From positions 31,647,338 through 31,711,337 of the forward strand of contig CM033725.1 in NCBI GenBank assembly GCA_019671005.1: 64,000 nucleotides of DNA, in the 5' to 3' direction. Shown here in pieces: positions 48,855 to 59,349 of the stretch. The DNA comes from Hibiscus mutabilis. Lineage: Eukaryota > Streptophyta > Magnoliopsida > Malvales > Malvaceae. The notes below the pieces were generated by a model. It did not search any database. It was not told where the DNA came from and worked only from the letters and a program-made list of their open reading frames with translations. Position numbers and translations under genes: made by a program. Each line of letters opens with the position of its first letter. The first letter of the stretch is position 1.

Positions 48855-49420
48855 AAAACCTGATACATAAACGAGAAAATATTATCATGCCCTTTTAACT
48901 TTCTGATCATTCACAAAAACAAGCTATGGTACCGTTTTCAACGCGAATTCTACCCGGTTTACAACGCACTGAACTTGCCCATATTGGTGTCGAATGCAAG
49001 GCAAGTTCCAGTACTACGCACCTAAACTTGCCGTTAACTGAAATTATACGATTAATAGCTCCGAAATATCGCTCAAACATGCCTATGGATGCCTATTCTG
49101 CTACCCCGATTTACAAAGAACTCGCTTTCAACAGAAAGCGAGTTCTATTAAACGGACCGCGATAAATTCAGCCGACTCTTCAAATTCTCGGGGACCTCGC
49201 GTTTCAGAGAGTGCGGGTTCCTGTTAAGTTCGTTATTTTGAAAAGAAATGCCATGTAAGAACAACTCGCTTTTCACTGAAAGCGAGGTCAAAAATCGCGT
49301 TCCGCAGAACGCGAGTTCTTCATATGTGGCAGATTTGGGGGTCATTTTTTTAAATAATGCTCTCAGGGGGTCATTTCTTTAAATAATTATTTTTAATGGG
49401 TTTTTTTACATTAAATTGCC
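48855..49420 (-). repeat. MULE right terminal inverted repeat
   Basis: About 566 bp, the reverse complement of 40134-40697. Confidence 0.92.
49117..49320. repeat. MULE palindrome cluster 5
   Basis: Copies at 49117-49146 (AGAACTCGC...GCGAGTTCT), 49191-49222, 49262-49289 and 49293-49320 (ATCGCGTTCCGCAGAACGCG). They mirror cluster 1 in the left repeat. Confidence 0.85.
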
Positions 49421-50340
49421 CAATAACTACTTTAGTACAATTATCATTCAGCAGTATACCGGTAAGCCCTGACAATTGGCCTACACAATTTCATTAAAGA
49501 GTGCTTTAAGTAGGGTCCCATTATTTGCCCCTACAATTACAAAGCACATTACGGGACCCTCCAGCGTAGCGCGGTGACCCCGCATGCCCTACGGTGCTCC
49601 TATCCATTTCTCTCTTTTTTCTTAAAGAGATTAGGGTCAAATAGGAAAAGACAATATTACCCCATGACTAAGGGCGTTTATTACTGCCAAGTACTAAATT
49701 AAAGTGGCGTCTTTGGAGAGATTAAATCATGGGTAATCTCACCCCAGGGTGCACGGTAATACCATGACAGCCATCCATGTGCCGCTTATTTTATGTTCAC
49801 GTTCCTTCATGTGAAGACCTTGCCTCGTTCCCACCAAACAAGTATAGTAAAATAAAAATTAATTAAATTTGGTTAAACCCACCATGTGATTTCTATTATA
49901 CTTTTACCTTCCAAACATATAACAACATTAAATACGGAAAACTACTAAAATATTAGGAAACCTTCACTTATTTTAGTTTTCAAGACCAATACAAATTAAC
50001 TCGGAAATTCAGGTAATATTGGAGCAAGTGATTAGTAAAAAAACAAAAAAACTACCCTCTAAATAATGAAACAAGAGGAAAGAGTTAAAAAGATTCTTAT
50101 CAAATAACTCAAAAAATTAAAAGTTACAAACAAACATCATTATCGGCGGTAGAGGATAAATATCATCAATACTAACATAAAAAAATGAATTTAACAATAA
50201 TGATACATTAACAAATTAGTTTTATTGCAACTCAATGCGACTTAAGGTGAGTACAAGTACCTATCAATATGAGAGAGTCGATTGTGTATGTAAAGCACGG
50301 ATAAATAAATAAGATAATGAAGTAAACGTCAACTGAAGAG
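49421..50340. other. Intergenic DNA
   Basis: Beyond the 9-bp MULE duplication I see no gene or structured element here. Confidence 0.5.
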
Positions 50341-50342
50341 TA

Positions 50343-50880
50343 GGGTTATAAACGAATCAAGCGTTCAGCGAATCGTTCGTGAACGGTTCGACGAAAAGTT
50401 CATTTATGTTCATTTATTAAACGAAGGAACATGAACAAGATTTTATGTTATTTAACTAAATGAACGAACACGAGCACGAACAAATAACTCATTTGTTCAT
50501 TTACGTTAGTGAACGTTCAATGATCTGTTTATTTATGTTCATTTAAATTTATTCACATATATTTGTTTATATTTATTATTCGTAACAAAAATATCATATT
50601 TTAAAAAATGAATTTATTCACTTATGTTCATTCGTTTATGTTCGTTTAAATTTATTCACATATTTCTTTTTATGTTCGTTAATTGTGTTAGTTTACGTTC
50701 ATTTATCATTTTAACTAACGAACATGAAAGAACATGAACAAGCTACATTCTTTAGCAAACAAACACGGACAAGAAATTGTGTTCATTTAGTTGTTCGTGT
50801 TCATTTATTTATTTGGTTAAAATTAAACGAACGACATAAACATACTCTTATTCGCCTTCGTTTGGTTCATTTACAGGCTT
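50343..50880. repeat. Dispersed repeat rich in TTCGTTTA/TAAACGAA inverted motifs
   Basis: About 540 bp full of GTTCATTTA, GTTCGTTTA and their complements (AACGAAC, TAAACGAA). It can fold on itself in many registers: for example GAACGGTTCG near 50380 and ATTAAACGAACGAC near 50825. Such elements are common in plant intergenic DNA. The family is not named and there is no coding potential. Confidence 0.55.
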
Positions 50881-52320
50881 ACCGAATAGGCCCATCACTA
50901 AAAAAGAGAGACATACTACAAAAACAAACAAAAACGTGCGATAAAAAGTAGACAAATACATCTATCATTTTTCATACGAAAATGAGAAGAATAATTTAAC
51001 GTACTAAACTAACATTAGATTAATCAAAGAACACAAACTAGCTAGCGACTAATTTTAATTAATTAAATAAGAAGAAATACAATAAAATCACAATTTTAAA
51101 GGGAAGAGTTTACGATAACTAAAATAGATTAATCAAAGAACATAAACTACCCATTAAAAAATTAAATAAGACCATATAAAGAAAAAGTAAAAAAATTACC
51201 AAACAATTTAAAATAAATTAAAAGATGCAAACAAACATCACTATCAACAATAACATATAAGCATCATTAACACTAATATAAAAACGAATACTAATTGTTT
51301 TTAAATAGTCTAAAGGTGATTATAAGATAATATTTATTTATATATATTTTAACTGTTTAACAATATACTCATATCTTGCAGCCAAAATAATTAAATTCGA
51401 GTATCTTAAAATAAATATTATTCACTTTTTTCATTAAAACTATTTGTTAGGTTCACATTGACAAACTAATTTTATCGCAATTTAAACGTAAACTTACATT
51501 AGCAATTACAAACAGAAAATTAAGCAATGGAGTTTCTCAAGGATTAAATTAAAAAGTTGAAAGGAGTTCGGTGCATGATTAATTTCAAAATTAAATTTCA
51601 AAAGTCCCCCATTTAAAGGCTTTTATTTGCATATAAAAGTTGGGTGGCCCAAATTTAATCTCAATGTTTCCACATTTAACTTGGAGGATTTATTTACTAA
51701 AACAAGAATAAGAAAAGTGAGGAGACAAAGCAAAGCAAAGCAAAGCAAAAAGAAGCTTTATTCATAAGATTTTGTTTATTACTAAATTTAATAGGAATAT
51801 AATAAAAATATTAAACTTGGTTTGAAGGGTTAAAAAGTTTTTGTTTACAACAAGTGTTTTAATAATATCTTTTAGAAGATTTTATTATTCGCCATATAAA
51901 ATAATGTAGAGTATAGATCAAAAGTAATTTCTAAAAACCGAATATTTTGAATTTTTTAAAAAACATTTTGAGTCAAATTACTCATTTACCTTTATTTATA
52001 TAGTTTATTATTTTATATTTTCAATAATACAAAATTAGCCATGGGTTTTACTCACTCAAGTTTTTAAGAAGTATTGTATTTATGATAATAATAAATATTT
52101 ATTGGCTATAGGTTTGATTCATACTTATGTAAATAAAATATATTTCATGGCCAGTTATTTATTTTCTAATAAAAATACTCGCGGCGAGAGAATTAGTCGT
52201 TACTGTCGAAAGTAAATACCTTTGATCAAATAAAAAATGAAATAATTATTGATGGACAATAAAAAATATTATTTTTGAACAGAACAATAAAAATTATTAA
52301 ATACATTAAAGAAAAAAAAA
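50881..52320. other. A/T-rich intergenic DNA
   Basis: No gene seen. A (GCAAA)n run, AAAGCAAAGCAAAGCAAAG, lies at 51729-51750. Confidence 0.5.
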
Positions 52321-52845
52321 GCTTAAGGGGTAAGTAGCCCTTAAACTTTTGAGAAAAAATAATTAAGCCTTTAAATTTTTTTACACCTAATAATTAAGTC
52401 CTTGAACTAAAAAATTTAATCAATTAAGCTTTTGGACCAAGAAATTAAATCAATTAAGCCATTTGACAAATTTTGATCATTAAATTTTGACAAATTTTTT
52501 CAGATATTATTAGCACATAATACACTACAGATCTATCATGTTGTATTTACAAAAAAATTTAAAAAGAATTTTTATTATTTTTATAAGTTTTTTTTAGAAC
52601 ATTTAGAACATTTAATTTTTTTTATATAAAATAAAAAGTTCTAAAAATTGTACACTGTAACACGACACACTGCAACAATGAATTGAAAAAAATTATTTAA
52701 ATTTAAGGGTCAAAACTGGTCAAAAGACCTTATTGATCTAACTTCTTAGTTCAAAAGCTTAATTAATTAATTTTTTAATTTAATAGCTTAATTGGGTGTA
52801 AAAAAAATTAAAGGGCTTCACTATTTTTTTTTACAAGTTCAAGAA
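52321..52845 (+). mobile_element. Palindromic non-autonomous element, copy C
   Basis: Starts GCTTAAGGGGTAAGTAGCCC and shows the same order as copy B: AATTAAGCC units, ATTAGCACATAATACACTAC, CACTGCAACAATG, then inverted AATTAA...AAAGGGCTTCA. The last bases of the right terminus are decayed. Confidence 0.7.
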
Positions 52846-52974
52846 AAAGAAATCACATAATTTGAGTGTAGACTAAAAATAAATTTCTTTAAAAAGGGAA
52901 AAAATTAAGGATTTATCTAAAATTAGGCGCCTTAAAATTAGGCATATTTTTTGTAGCTACAAAATTTTTTAATA

Positions 52975-53120
52975 TTTTAGTAAGGATTTGTGTAGGATGG
53001 ATAAGAAATTGTGTAACTATATACTTATTGTGTAACTACAAAATTTATTGCCATTTGTATAACTATCTAATTATTGTATAACTACCTAATTATTGTGTAA
53101 CTACACAATTCTTATATAAT
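52975..53120. repeat. Degenerate tandem repeat with TATTGTGTAACTAC
   Basis: Five to six imperfect copies of a 20-28 bp unit containing ATTGTGTAACTAC or ATTGTATAACTAC. It lies upstream of the kinase gene and has no coding potential. Confidence 0.7.
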
Positions 53121-53418
53121 AACCTAAACTTAAATTCTTATTATTTTTATAAAAAATTATATAGCTCACGTAATTTTAAGGAATTATATAACTACTTAAA
53201 TTTTTATTATTTTTATAAAAAATTATATAACTTACTCTTAATTTTAACTTAATAATAAGAATGCCTAACCTTAAAAGCTCCCAAAAACCAAGTCAAAAAA
53301 ACAGAGACGGCTTTAAGCTTTGCTTTGCTGTGCTGGTCAAGTTAGCTTTAGTTTTTGCCTCTTACAATTCCCTTCCATAAAGCGACGAAAAATAACAGAA
53401 CAAAAACTCTTTTATTCA

Positions 53419-53428
53419 TATATATTTT
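53419..53428 (+). promoter_or_regulatory. Probable TATA box of the kinase gene
   Basis: TATATATTTT is followed within 30-60 bp by a long CT-rich tract (53455-53490), a usual 5' UTR feature in plants. The assignment is inferred from position only. Confidence 0.35.
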
Positions 53429-53682
53429 AAAAAAAAACCCCAAAGCTATTGTCATTACTTTCTTTCTCTTTCCCTTCCTTTTTTCTTGTTTGGATCGGAT
53501 CTGGAAGAGCTTCTGAGAAGAAGAGAAGCTCAAATACAAGGCAAAACCCTCCTGAAAACGGAAAGCTGTTTTGCTTTTCTCTTCAAACAACAGCTTTTTG
53601 TATAAAAAAAAATCCTTTCTGGGTTTTTATTTCGTGAAAGATTTCACCTTGCACTGCGTTGTTTTCTCTGTTCTATGATCAG

Positions 53683-54020
53683 GTAAGGTTTTAGCCTCTT
53701 TAAAGTTTTGTTCTTTGATGGGTTCTTTTGCTTTTGCTTTATCGATCATGTTTTTTTTAGTAGTAAACAAAGTTTGTATTTTAACTCTCAAAAACCAGGG
53801 AAGGCAAAAAAGCTTGTAGTTTTGTGCTCTGGGGAAACTTGAAAGTCGTGCTTCTGAAAGAATCAATTCATTGTTAACTATGGTTTATTGTCTTGTTTCA
53901 AAGGCCAGAATCTCTGTTTTTTTCAGTTGTAAATGTTGGTGTTGATTATATTGGTTTTCAAGCATATATGTTTGAAGATTCTGCAGTTAATTGAACTTTA
54001 GTTTGTCAGTGATAGGTATT
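53683..54020 (+). other. Likely 5' UTR intron of the kinase gene
   Basis: A consensus donor (GATCAG|GTAAGGTT) at 53683 is followed by T-rich DNA. Candidate acceptors are TTTTTTCAG (53927), TTCTGCAG (53985) and GTGATAG (54015); I cannot choose between them. Confidence 0.4.
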
Positions 54021-54033
54021 GTTGAATTGTTCA

Positions 54034-55543
54034 ATGGAATCGCTTGCCATTTCTTCATCAAAGAATCAAAACCCTGGTTCCACAATAGGCAACAATAACC
54101 CTCCATCAACATCTGGGACACCTAGGCCATCTCGGCCTCCGTCTCCGCATCAATCTGAAAACGAAAGGACTTTTTCAACGTCCCATACAGCCACTCTTAA
54201 CCATGGTGTAAGGATTGTTCGATATCCGAATGCTACAATAGGCTATCAAAAGCATTCATTCAAACCAGCTGATGGCAATGTGCAACATGAAGAATTGCCT
54301 AATATGACAAAACAATGCTCTGATTCGAGTAAAGGGAAATCCGAATTGTTGGGAAATAAAGTGGAAAACAAATCTTCCTTCAAACATCCCATTGATGATC
54401 ATAAGAGTTCGAGTTCAAGTGGTTCATTGGAATCTGAAAAAGTTGTGCAGTTGAACAACCATAATGTATCTCGATCAGAATCGAGCTTTTGTCCGAATCT
54501 GGCTTCGAATACTTGCATTGGGACGCATTATGCTGAAGCCAAACAAAGTTTCACCAATACAGAAGTTAGTGAATTTGCATGCAGTGTAGAAAAGTCCGGT
54601 GAAAGCGGTGAAGTGAGTAATTCTTTCGGTCTAGGGGAGAGTAGGAAGACAAGTCTCTATAGAGGGAGCACTGGCAGTGATGTTAGCGACGAAAGCAGCT
54701 CAAGTTTTCTCAGCAGTGCCATGTATAAGCCCCATAAAGCAAATGATATACGATGGGAAGCAATTCAAGCGGTTCAATCTCGGAAGGGAGACTTGGACTT
54801 TAAGCACTTCAGGGTGCTGAAGAGACTCGGATGTGGGGATATCGGCAGTGTTTATTTATCAGAATTGACCGGCACAAAAACTTATTTTGCAATGAAGGTT
54901 ATGGATAAAGCACTTTTGGCAAGTCGAAAGAAGCTTCCAAGAGCCCAAACAGAGAGGGAAATTCTTCAGTCTCTGGATCATCCCTTCCTACCTACGTTGT
55001 ATACACACTTTGAGACCCAAAAGCTTTCTTGCTTGGTGATGGAGTTCTGCCCTGGAGGTGATTTACATGCTCTCCGTCAAAGACAACCTGGGAAGTACTT
55101 TTCCGAGCAAGCTGCCAGGTTAGTTTTTGGTCTTTTTGTTATTCGATGATCAAGTGTGTATTATTGCACTTTTAGTTTAATTGCTGGTCGTATTTAAAAT
55201 GTTTTATGATAGTCTGTGGATCCATTTCCTGCTAGAAAACTGATGTTAAAGCTTTGTATTGAGTTGCTTGTATCCAATACATGACATGATCATTTCTTGT
55301 TGAGCACCGTGGAATCTGTGGAAACACACCCATTCGTGGTTCTTTGAATTTTATGCATCCCCAATTGCATATCGTTTCATTCAGGTTTCTTCAGCATATC
55401 AGATGATGATAATGTGGTCTGATTTGACAGATTGCTGTAAAACAATTAAAGTCAAGTTAGTACTAAGTAGTGTTATCTGTATTGATCTTTTCTGATGATC
55501 CACAGATTTTATGTGGCGGAAGTTCTCCTTGCTTTGGAGTACC

Positions 55544-55580
<37 letters not shown>

Positions 55581-56349
55581 TGAGAATGTTTTGGTGAGAG
55601 AAGATGGACACATAATGCTTTCTGATTTTGACCTCTCTCTAAGATGTGCTGTCTCTCCTACCCTGGTTAAATCTTTGAACTCCACCCTGGAATCAAAAAA
55701 TTCAGCGTATTGTGCCCAGCCTGCATGCATTGAGCCAACTTGTGTAATGCAGCCAGATTGTATCCAACCTGCATGTTTTGGACCACGTTTCTTTTCAAGC
55801 AAATCCAAGAAAGAAAAGAAAAGCAAAGTAAAGAATGAAACAAGTCATCAAGTAAGTCCCCTTCCTGAGCTCATTGCAGAACCTACGAATGCTCGATCAA
55901 TGTCCTTTGTAGGCACTCACGAATACTTAGCACCTGAAATCATTAAAGGTGAAGGACATGGAAGTGCCGTAGATTGGTGGACATTTGGGATCTTTCTATA
56001 TGAACTTTTGTTTGGTAAAACCCCATTCAAGGGAGCTGGGAACCGAGCAACTCTCTTTAATGTCGTTGGCCAACCCTTGAGATTTCCCGAGTATCCTAAT
56101 GTGAGCTTTGCTGCTAGGGATTTGATCAGAGGTTTACTTGTAAAGGAACCACAGCATCGGCTTGCGTATAGGCGTGGCGCTACTGAAATCAAACAGCATC
56201 CATTCTTTCAGAGTGTGAATTGGGCTCTCATTCGTTGCGCAAATCCGCCCGAAGTACCAAAGCAAGTCGTGATGGACTTTTCATCTGGGACCAATGTGGC
56301 AGAAGTACCTATCAACGACGAGGTTCCGGGTTTAGATATGAAGCCTTCG

Positions 56350-56379
<30 letters not shown>
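54034..56379 (+). CDS. D6PKL: AGC VIII serine/threonine protein kinase, D6PK-like
   Basis: Two exons, 54034-55118 and 55506-56379, joined by a GT-AG intron of 387 bp that splits Arg362; 652 residues. I chose the ATG at 54034 because an in-frame stop precedes it and MESLAISS is a plausible start. Residues 1-250 are Ser-rich and of low complexity. The kinase domain runs from about 260: glycine loop LGCGDIGSVYL (265-275), ATP-binding Lys288, helix-C Glu307, catalytic IYRDLKPEN with Asp384, and DFD at 402-404 instead of DFG, the mark of AGC VIII kinases. An insertion of about 80 residues (409-490) has CxxP-type repeats and a Lys-rich patch. It is followed by SMSFVGTHEYLAPE (493-506) and DWWTFGIFLYELL. 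The C-terminus NYLEIDFF is typical of D6PK-type kinases. In Arabidopsis these phosphorylate PIN auxin exporters at the plasma membrane. No lesion is seen; the gene appears functional. The exact paralogue is uncertain. Confidence 0.95.
55119..55505 (+). other. Intron of the D6PK-like gene
   Basis: Donor CCAG|GTTAGT and acceptor GATCCACAG|ATTTTAT. It joins SEQAAR to FYVAEVLLALEYLH, between the helix-D region and the catalytic loop. Confidence 0.92.
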
Positions 56380-56381
<2 letters not shown>

Positions 56382-56589
56382 CTTGTGATTATTTTCTTAG
56401 AAACATTGTTTCCAACGCATGCACCTCTGTTGAATTGTGCTCCGGTGGTCTAAATATTTGTTAAATCATTAGTTCCTTTTGATAGGGACATGTTGTACTT
56501 GAATCCCCATGAACAGCCTATATTCGTGTAATCTTCATTTTCTTTAGAAGTATCCGTATCCGGGAACATAGGTGTAGCATCATCTTTTT

Positions 56590-57060
56590 AGTAGGGGTGC
56601 TTATTGAGCTAGTTGATCACGAGCTGAGGAGTGCTTGACTCGACTCGAAAATTGTTTGACTCGTGCTCGACTCGATATTTGATAAGTTTGATAAAATTTT
56701 ACATGACTCGTGTTCATTAAATAAACGCATTGCACGACTAGACTTGTGCGTTAAGCTCGTCAGAATTTGTACTGTGTTTTTTAAAATACATGTAAAATTT
56801 AATAATACTATGTACATCTTAATATAGATATAAATTAACATATTTAACAAAAATTATCAAAACCATTATAAAATTTAAAGTTCAAATAACAATTTACAAA
56901 TACAACAAACTAATATTTATAAAAAAAATTAATGAGCTACTCACCTATATATTGAGTAGAATTAAGTCTTGTTCGACTCGTTTATTAAAATATCGATTCA
57001 AGTTAAATCAATTTAAATTATTAGTTTAATCGAGCTGCTTGACTCACTTAGCAAATAATC
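56590..57060. repeat. Dispersed repeat rich in GACTCG/CGAGTC motifs
   Basis: Both ends carry oppositely oriented GCTTGACTCGACTCG and CGACTCGTTTATTAAAAT-type segments, with an A/T-rich centre. It is a non-coding element downstream of the kinase gene, of unnamed family. Confidence 0.5.
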
Positions 57061-58140
57061 TTTAGAAATGCATATGAATTGAAAGGGAGGTTGCCTTTCT
57101 GTTTCAAGAGATTTGTTGCATCCTTGTCAGAATCTGAAGATACTTGTATCACATGTATTGCATTTACTGGGCGCTATTTTGATATTATATCGAACAAAAT
57201 GAAGAGAAAACTAAATGGACAGTCGAGTTGGGCCAAATTTAACTCTCGTCACAAAAGCACAATTTTAAGGCCCAACAGGAACATTCCACGTGCCCATGGG
57301 ACGACAAATAAAACTTGTACAATCCACGCGCTTCGTCGGCTAAGAGCTACGTGGGGCCTTGGAATTGAAACGGTCCCACTTACTTGGCGTACACGAAAAA
57401 GTATCTTCGTTTCTCCCAAGTGATTGGAGAGTAGTAAACTCGGATGAGATCCGGATCGAAAGTTTTTATAAGATCGATATTTTTTATTTAAAAAATACAA
57501 AGATCAGATCGAGTTGAATGAAAACTATAAAATTTTAAATCGAATTTAAATTTAGGGCGGAAAGTACTTAACATGATCTGGGATATTTATGCATTTTTCA
57601 TACATTTAGAGGTAATTATTATAATTTTCATCTCTTTATATAATTTTTTAATTACCTCTTTAATTTAATTAAATAAAAAAGAAGATAACATAGATTCTTA
57701 TTATAAATACCTCTATTTTAAAACAATCATAGAAAAACAGATTACAACATAATCTGATGCTCATTTCTCATATGTTTTATATCACTTCAATTCATACCTA
57801 GTTCACCACTCTACAAAACAAACTTGATTACAACTTAAATTAAAAATTAAAAAAAGTCAAAATAATTTGTACAACATTGCATCGTTCTTCATCTTTGTTA
57901 TTCAATTTTATTTTTTTATTCTCTATTTTTTCTACAACTTTCTCACTTCATCTATTTTTATCATTCTCTTTAATTTGAAATTCTCAATTCGAATTTCTTT
58001 GTTTCAACCAATAGTATTTCTACTTAATTTCAATTCATCAACAACATTCTAATTTCTATCACCATCATCACACCATTGAAAGAAATCACATTGCCTCTAC
58101 AAATATGAAAAAAAAACTAAAATTAAATCTTCTAACAATA
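57061..58140. other. Intergenic DNA
   Basis: No gene is recognised. An open frame at about 57079-57423 lacks known motifs and a convincing ATG. ATCCGGATC and GATCGATAT palindromic bits lie at 57440-57500. Confidence 0.45.
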
Positions 58141-58323
58141 TCATTTTTCTTTCGAACAATAAACTAATCGTAAACTCAAATAAACAAATGCCTCTAGCAT
58201 AGCCATAAAATCTCTTCCCTTTGCTCCAGAGATAATTGAAGTGTAAATGTGTGATCTCAATCCACAACTGTAATAAATAAAGTTTCCTTCGACATGTGAT
58301 TTCGAACTTTCAATAGACATCAT
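58141..58323 (-). pseudogene. Possible GRF-type zinc finger fragment
   Basis: The minus-strand frame (MMSIESSKSH...) contains YYSCGLRSHIYTSIISGAKG then RDFMAM. GRF zinc fingers have CxCGxxxxxxTSxTxxNPGRxFxxC. Here CG, TS and GR-F spacing are kept in outline, but three of the expected metal ligands are not. It may be a decayed fragment or a chance similarity. Confidence 0.2.
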
Positions 58324-59209
58324 TCAAAGAATAAACTAAAGACAACGCAACAAAAAAGAAAGAACGTTGCAGTGAAAGAAATCAAAGGAAAGAACTTAAA
58401 AGAAAGAACCCTACGTTTTGTTCATACTTTCTTGTTCGAGTAAGAAAGAATGCAATCGGGTTGGTTTTGGGGAACTAAAACCAATTTAATGATTATTTTT
58501 AATATTTTTATTTTATTTTTAATATTATTTTTTAAATTTTATCTGTAAATTAAAAAATAGATATGGACGATATCGTGGTGCGATTATTATTGGTTACATT
58601 TTTTTACAAACAGATTTTGGGACAATTTAGCTAAGGTCTCTTACTTTAAGAGCACTTATGAGAGAAAACATTAGGTACCAAATTAGAAAAGCAGTAAACA
58701 GTAAGGGACAATTTTTGTATTAAGCCTTCTTTTTTAAATTTTAGAAGTTTTGCTAACAAACATTCATCAATAAAAACTTTTATAAATTTGTCATATTAAA
58801 TCGAATACATATTTATTTTATATTTTGATATACAAGTATATTTACAAATGATATGTGATTTTAAAAATTTCAATTAAAAAATATGATTTTAAAAAGTATT
58901 CTTAAAATGATAACGGTAATTAACAATTTCAATTTTTTTAATAAAGTGTCATTTGTTTATTGAGAATCAAAACAGAAAAACAAGTGTCTAACAGTAATAA
59001 ACAAAAGTAACCGAAAAGCTAAAGAAAAAAGGAAACACAACAAAATCGATAAACTTAAACGACAATTCCTCCTGAGCATCCATAGATGATGAAGGAGGAA
59101 GCTTAGAGACTTGATTTTATACCCCTCATTAATTTCTAATCGTTTGGGTAGTTAGAATCATCAATAGAGTCGTTGGGCTGATTTTTTCTTGCAATAAATA
59201 TTGCTTGGT
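58324..59209. other. A/T-rich intergenic DNA
   Basis: No gene, RNA or clear repeat seen. Confidence 0.5.
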
Positions 59210-59345
59210 AAGTTACCGTATCGGCATACGAACAGTCTTATCGGTACCTACCATAAGAAAAAATAGCTGTTGTACAAAAGAGTATCGATACGCTTTGAGG
59301 GTGTATCGAAATAAGTATAATATAAAAATATATCCGTATCGAAAC
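59210..59345. repeat. GTATCGATACG-motif cluster
   Basis: At least five degenerate copies (ACCGTATCGGCATACG, TATCGGTACC, GTATCGATACG, GTATCGAAATA, CGTATCGAAACG) lie in 130 bp, as in the LTRs elsewhere in the window. Probably a fragment of such an LTR that cuts the LINE downstream of its RT. Confidence 0.6.
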
Positions 59346-59349
59346 GGAT

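Larger units (their letters stand above)
40134..49420. mobile_element. Complete Mutator-like element (MULE), 9287 bp
   Basis: Terminal inverted repeats of about 565 bp begin GGCAATTTTAATTAAAAAAC on the left and, in reverse complement, GGCAATTTAATGTAAAAAAA on the right. The flanks are CAATATCTA (40125-40133) and CAATAACTA (49421-49429), a 9-bp target duplication with one mismatch, the length typical of Mutator transposition. Inside are a minus-strand plant mobile domain pseudogene and a divergent plus-strand MuDR-type transposase pseudogene. All coding parts carry frameshifts or stops, so this copy is not autonomous. Confidence 0.92.

Noticed and set aside
57079..57423. A 114-codon open frame downstream of the kinase.
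   Set aside because: No ATG at its start, no domain, composition like the flanks.
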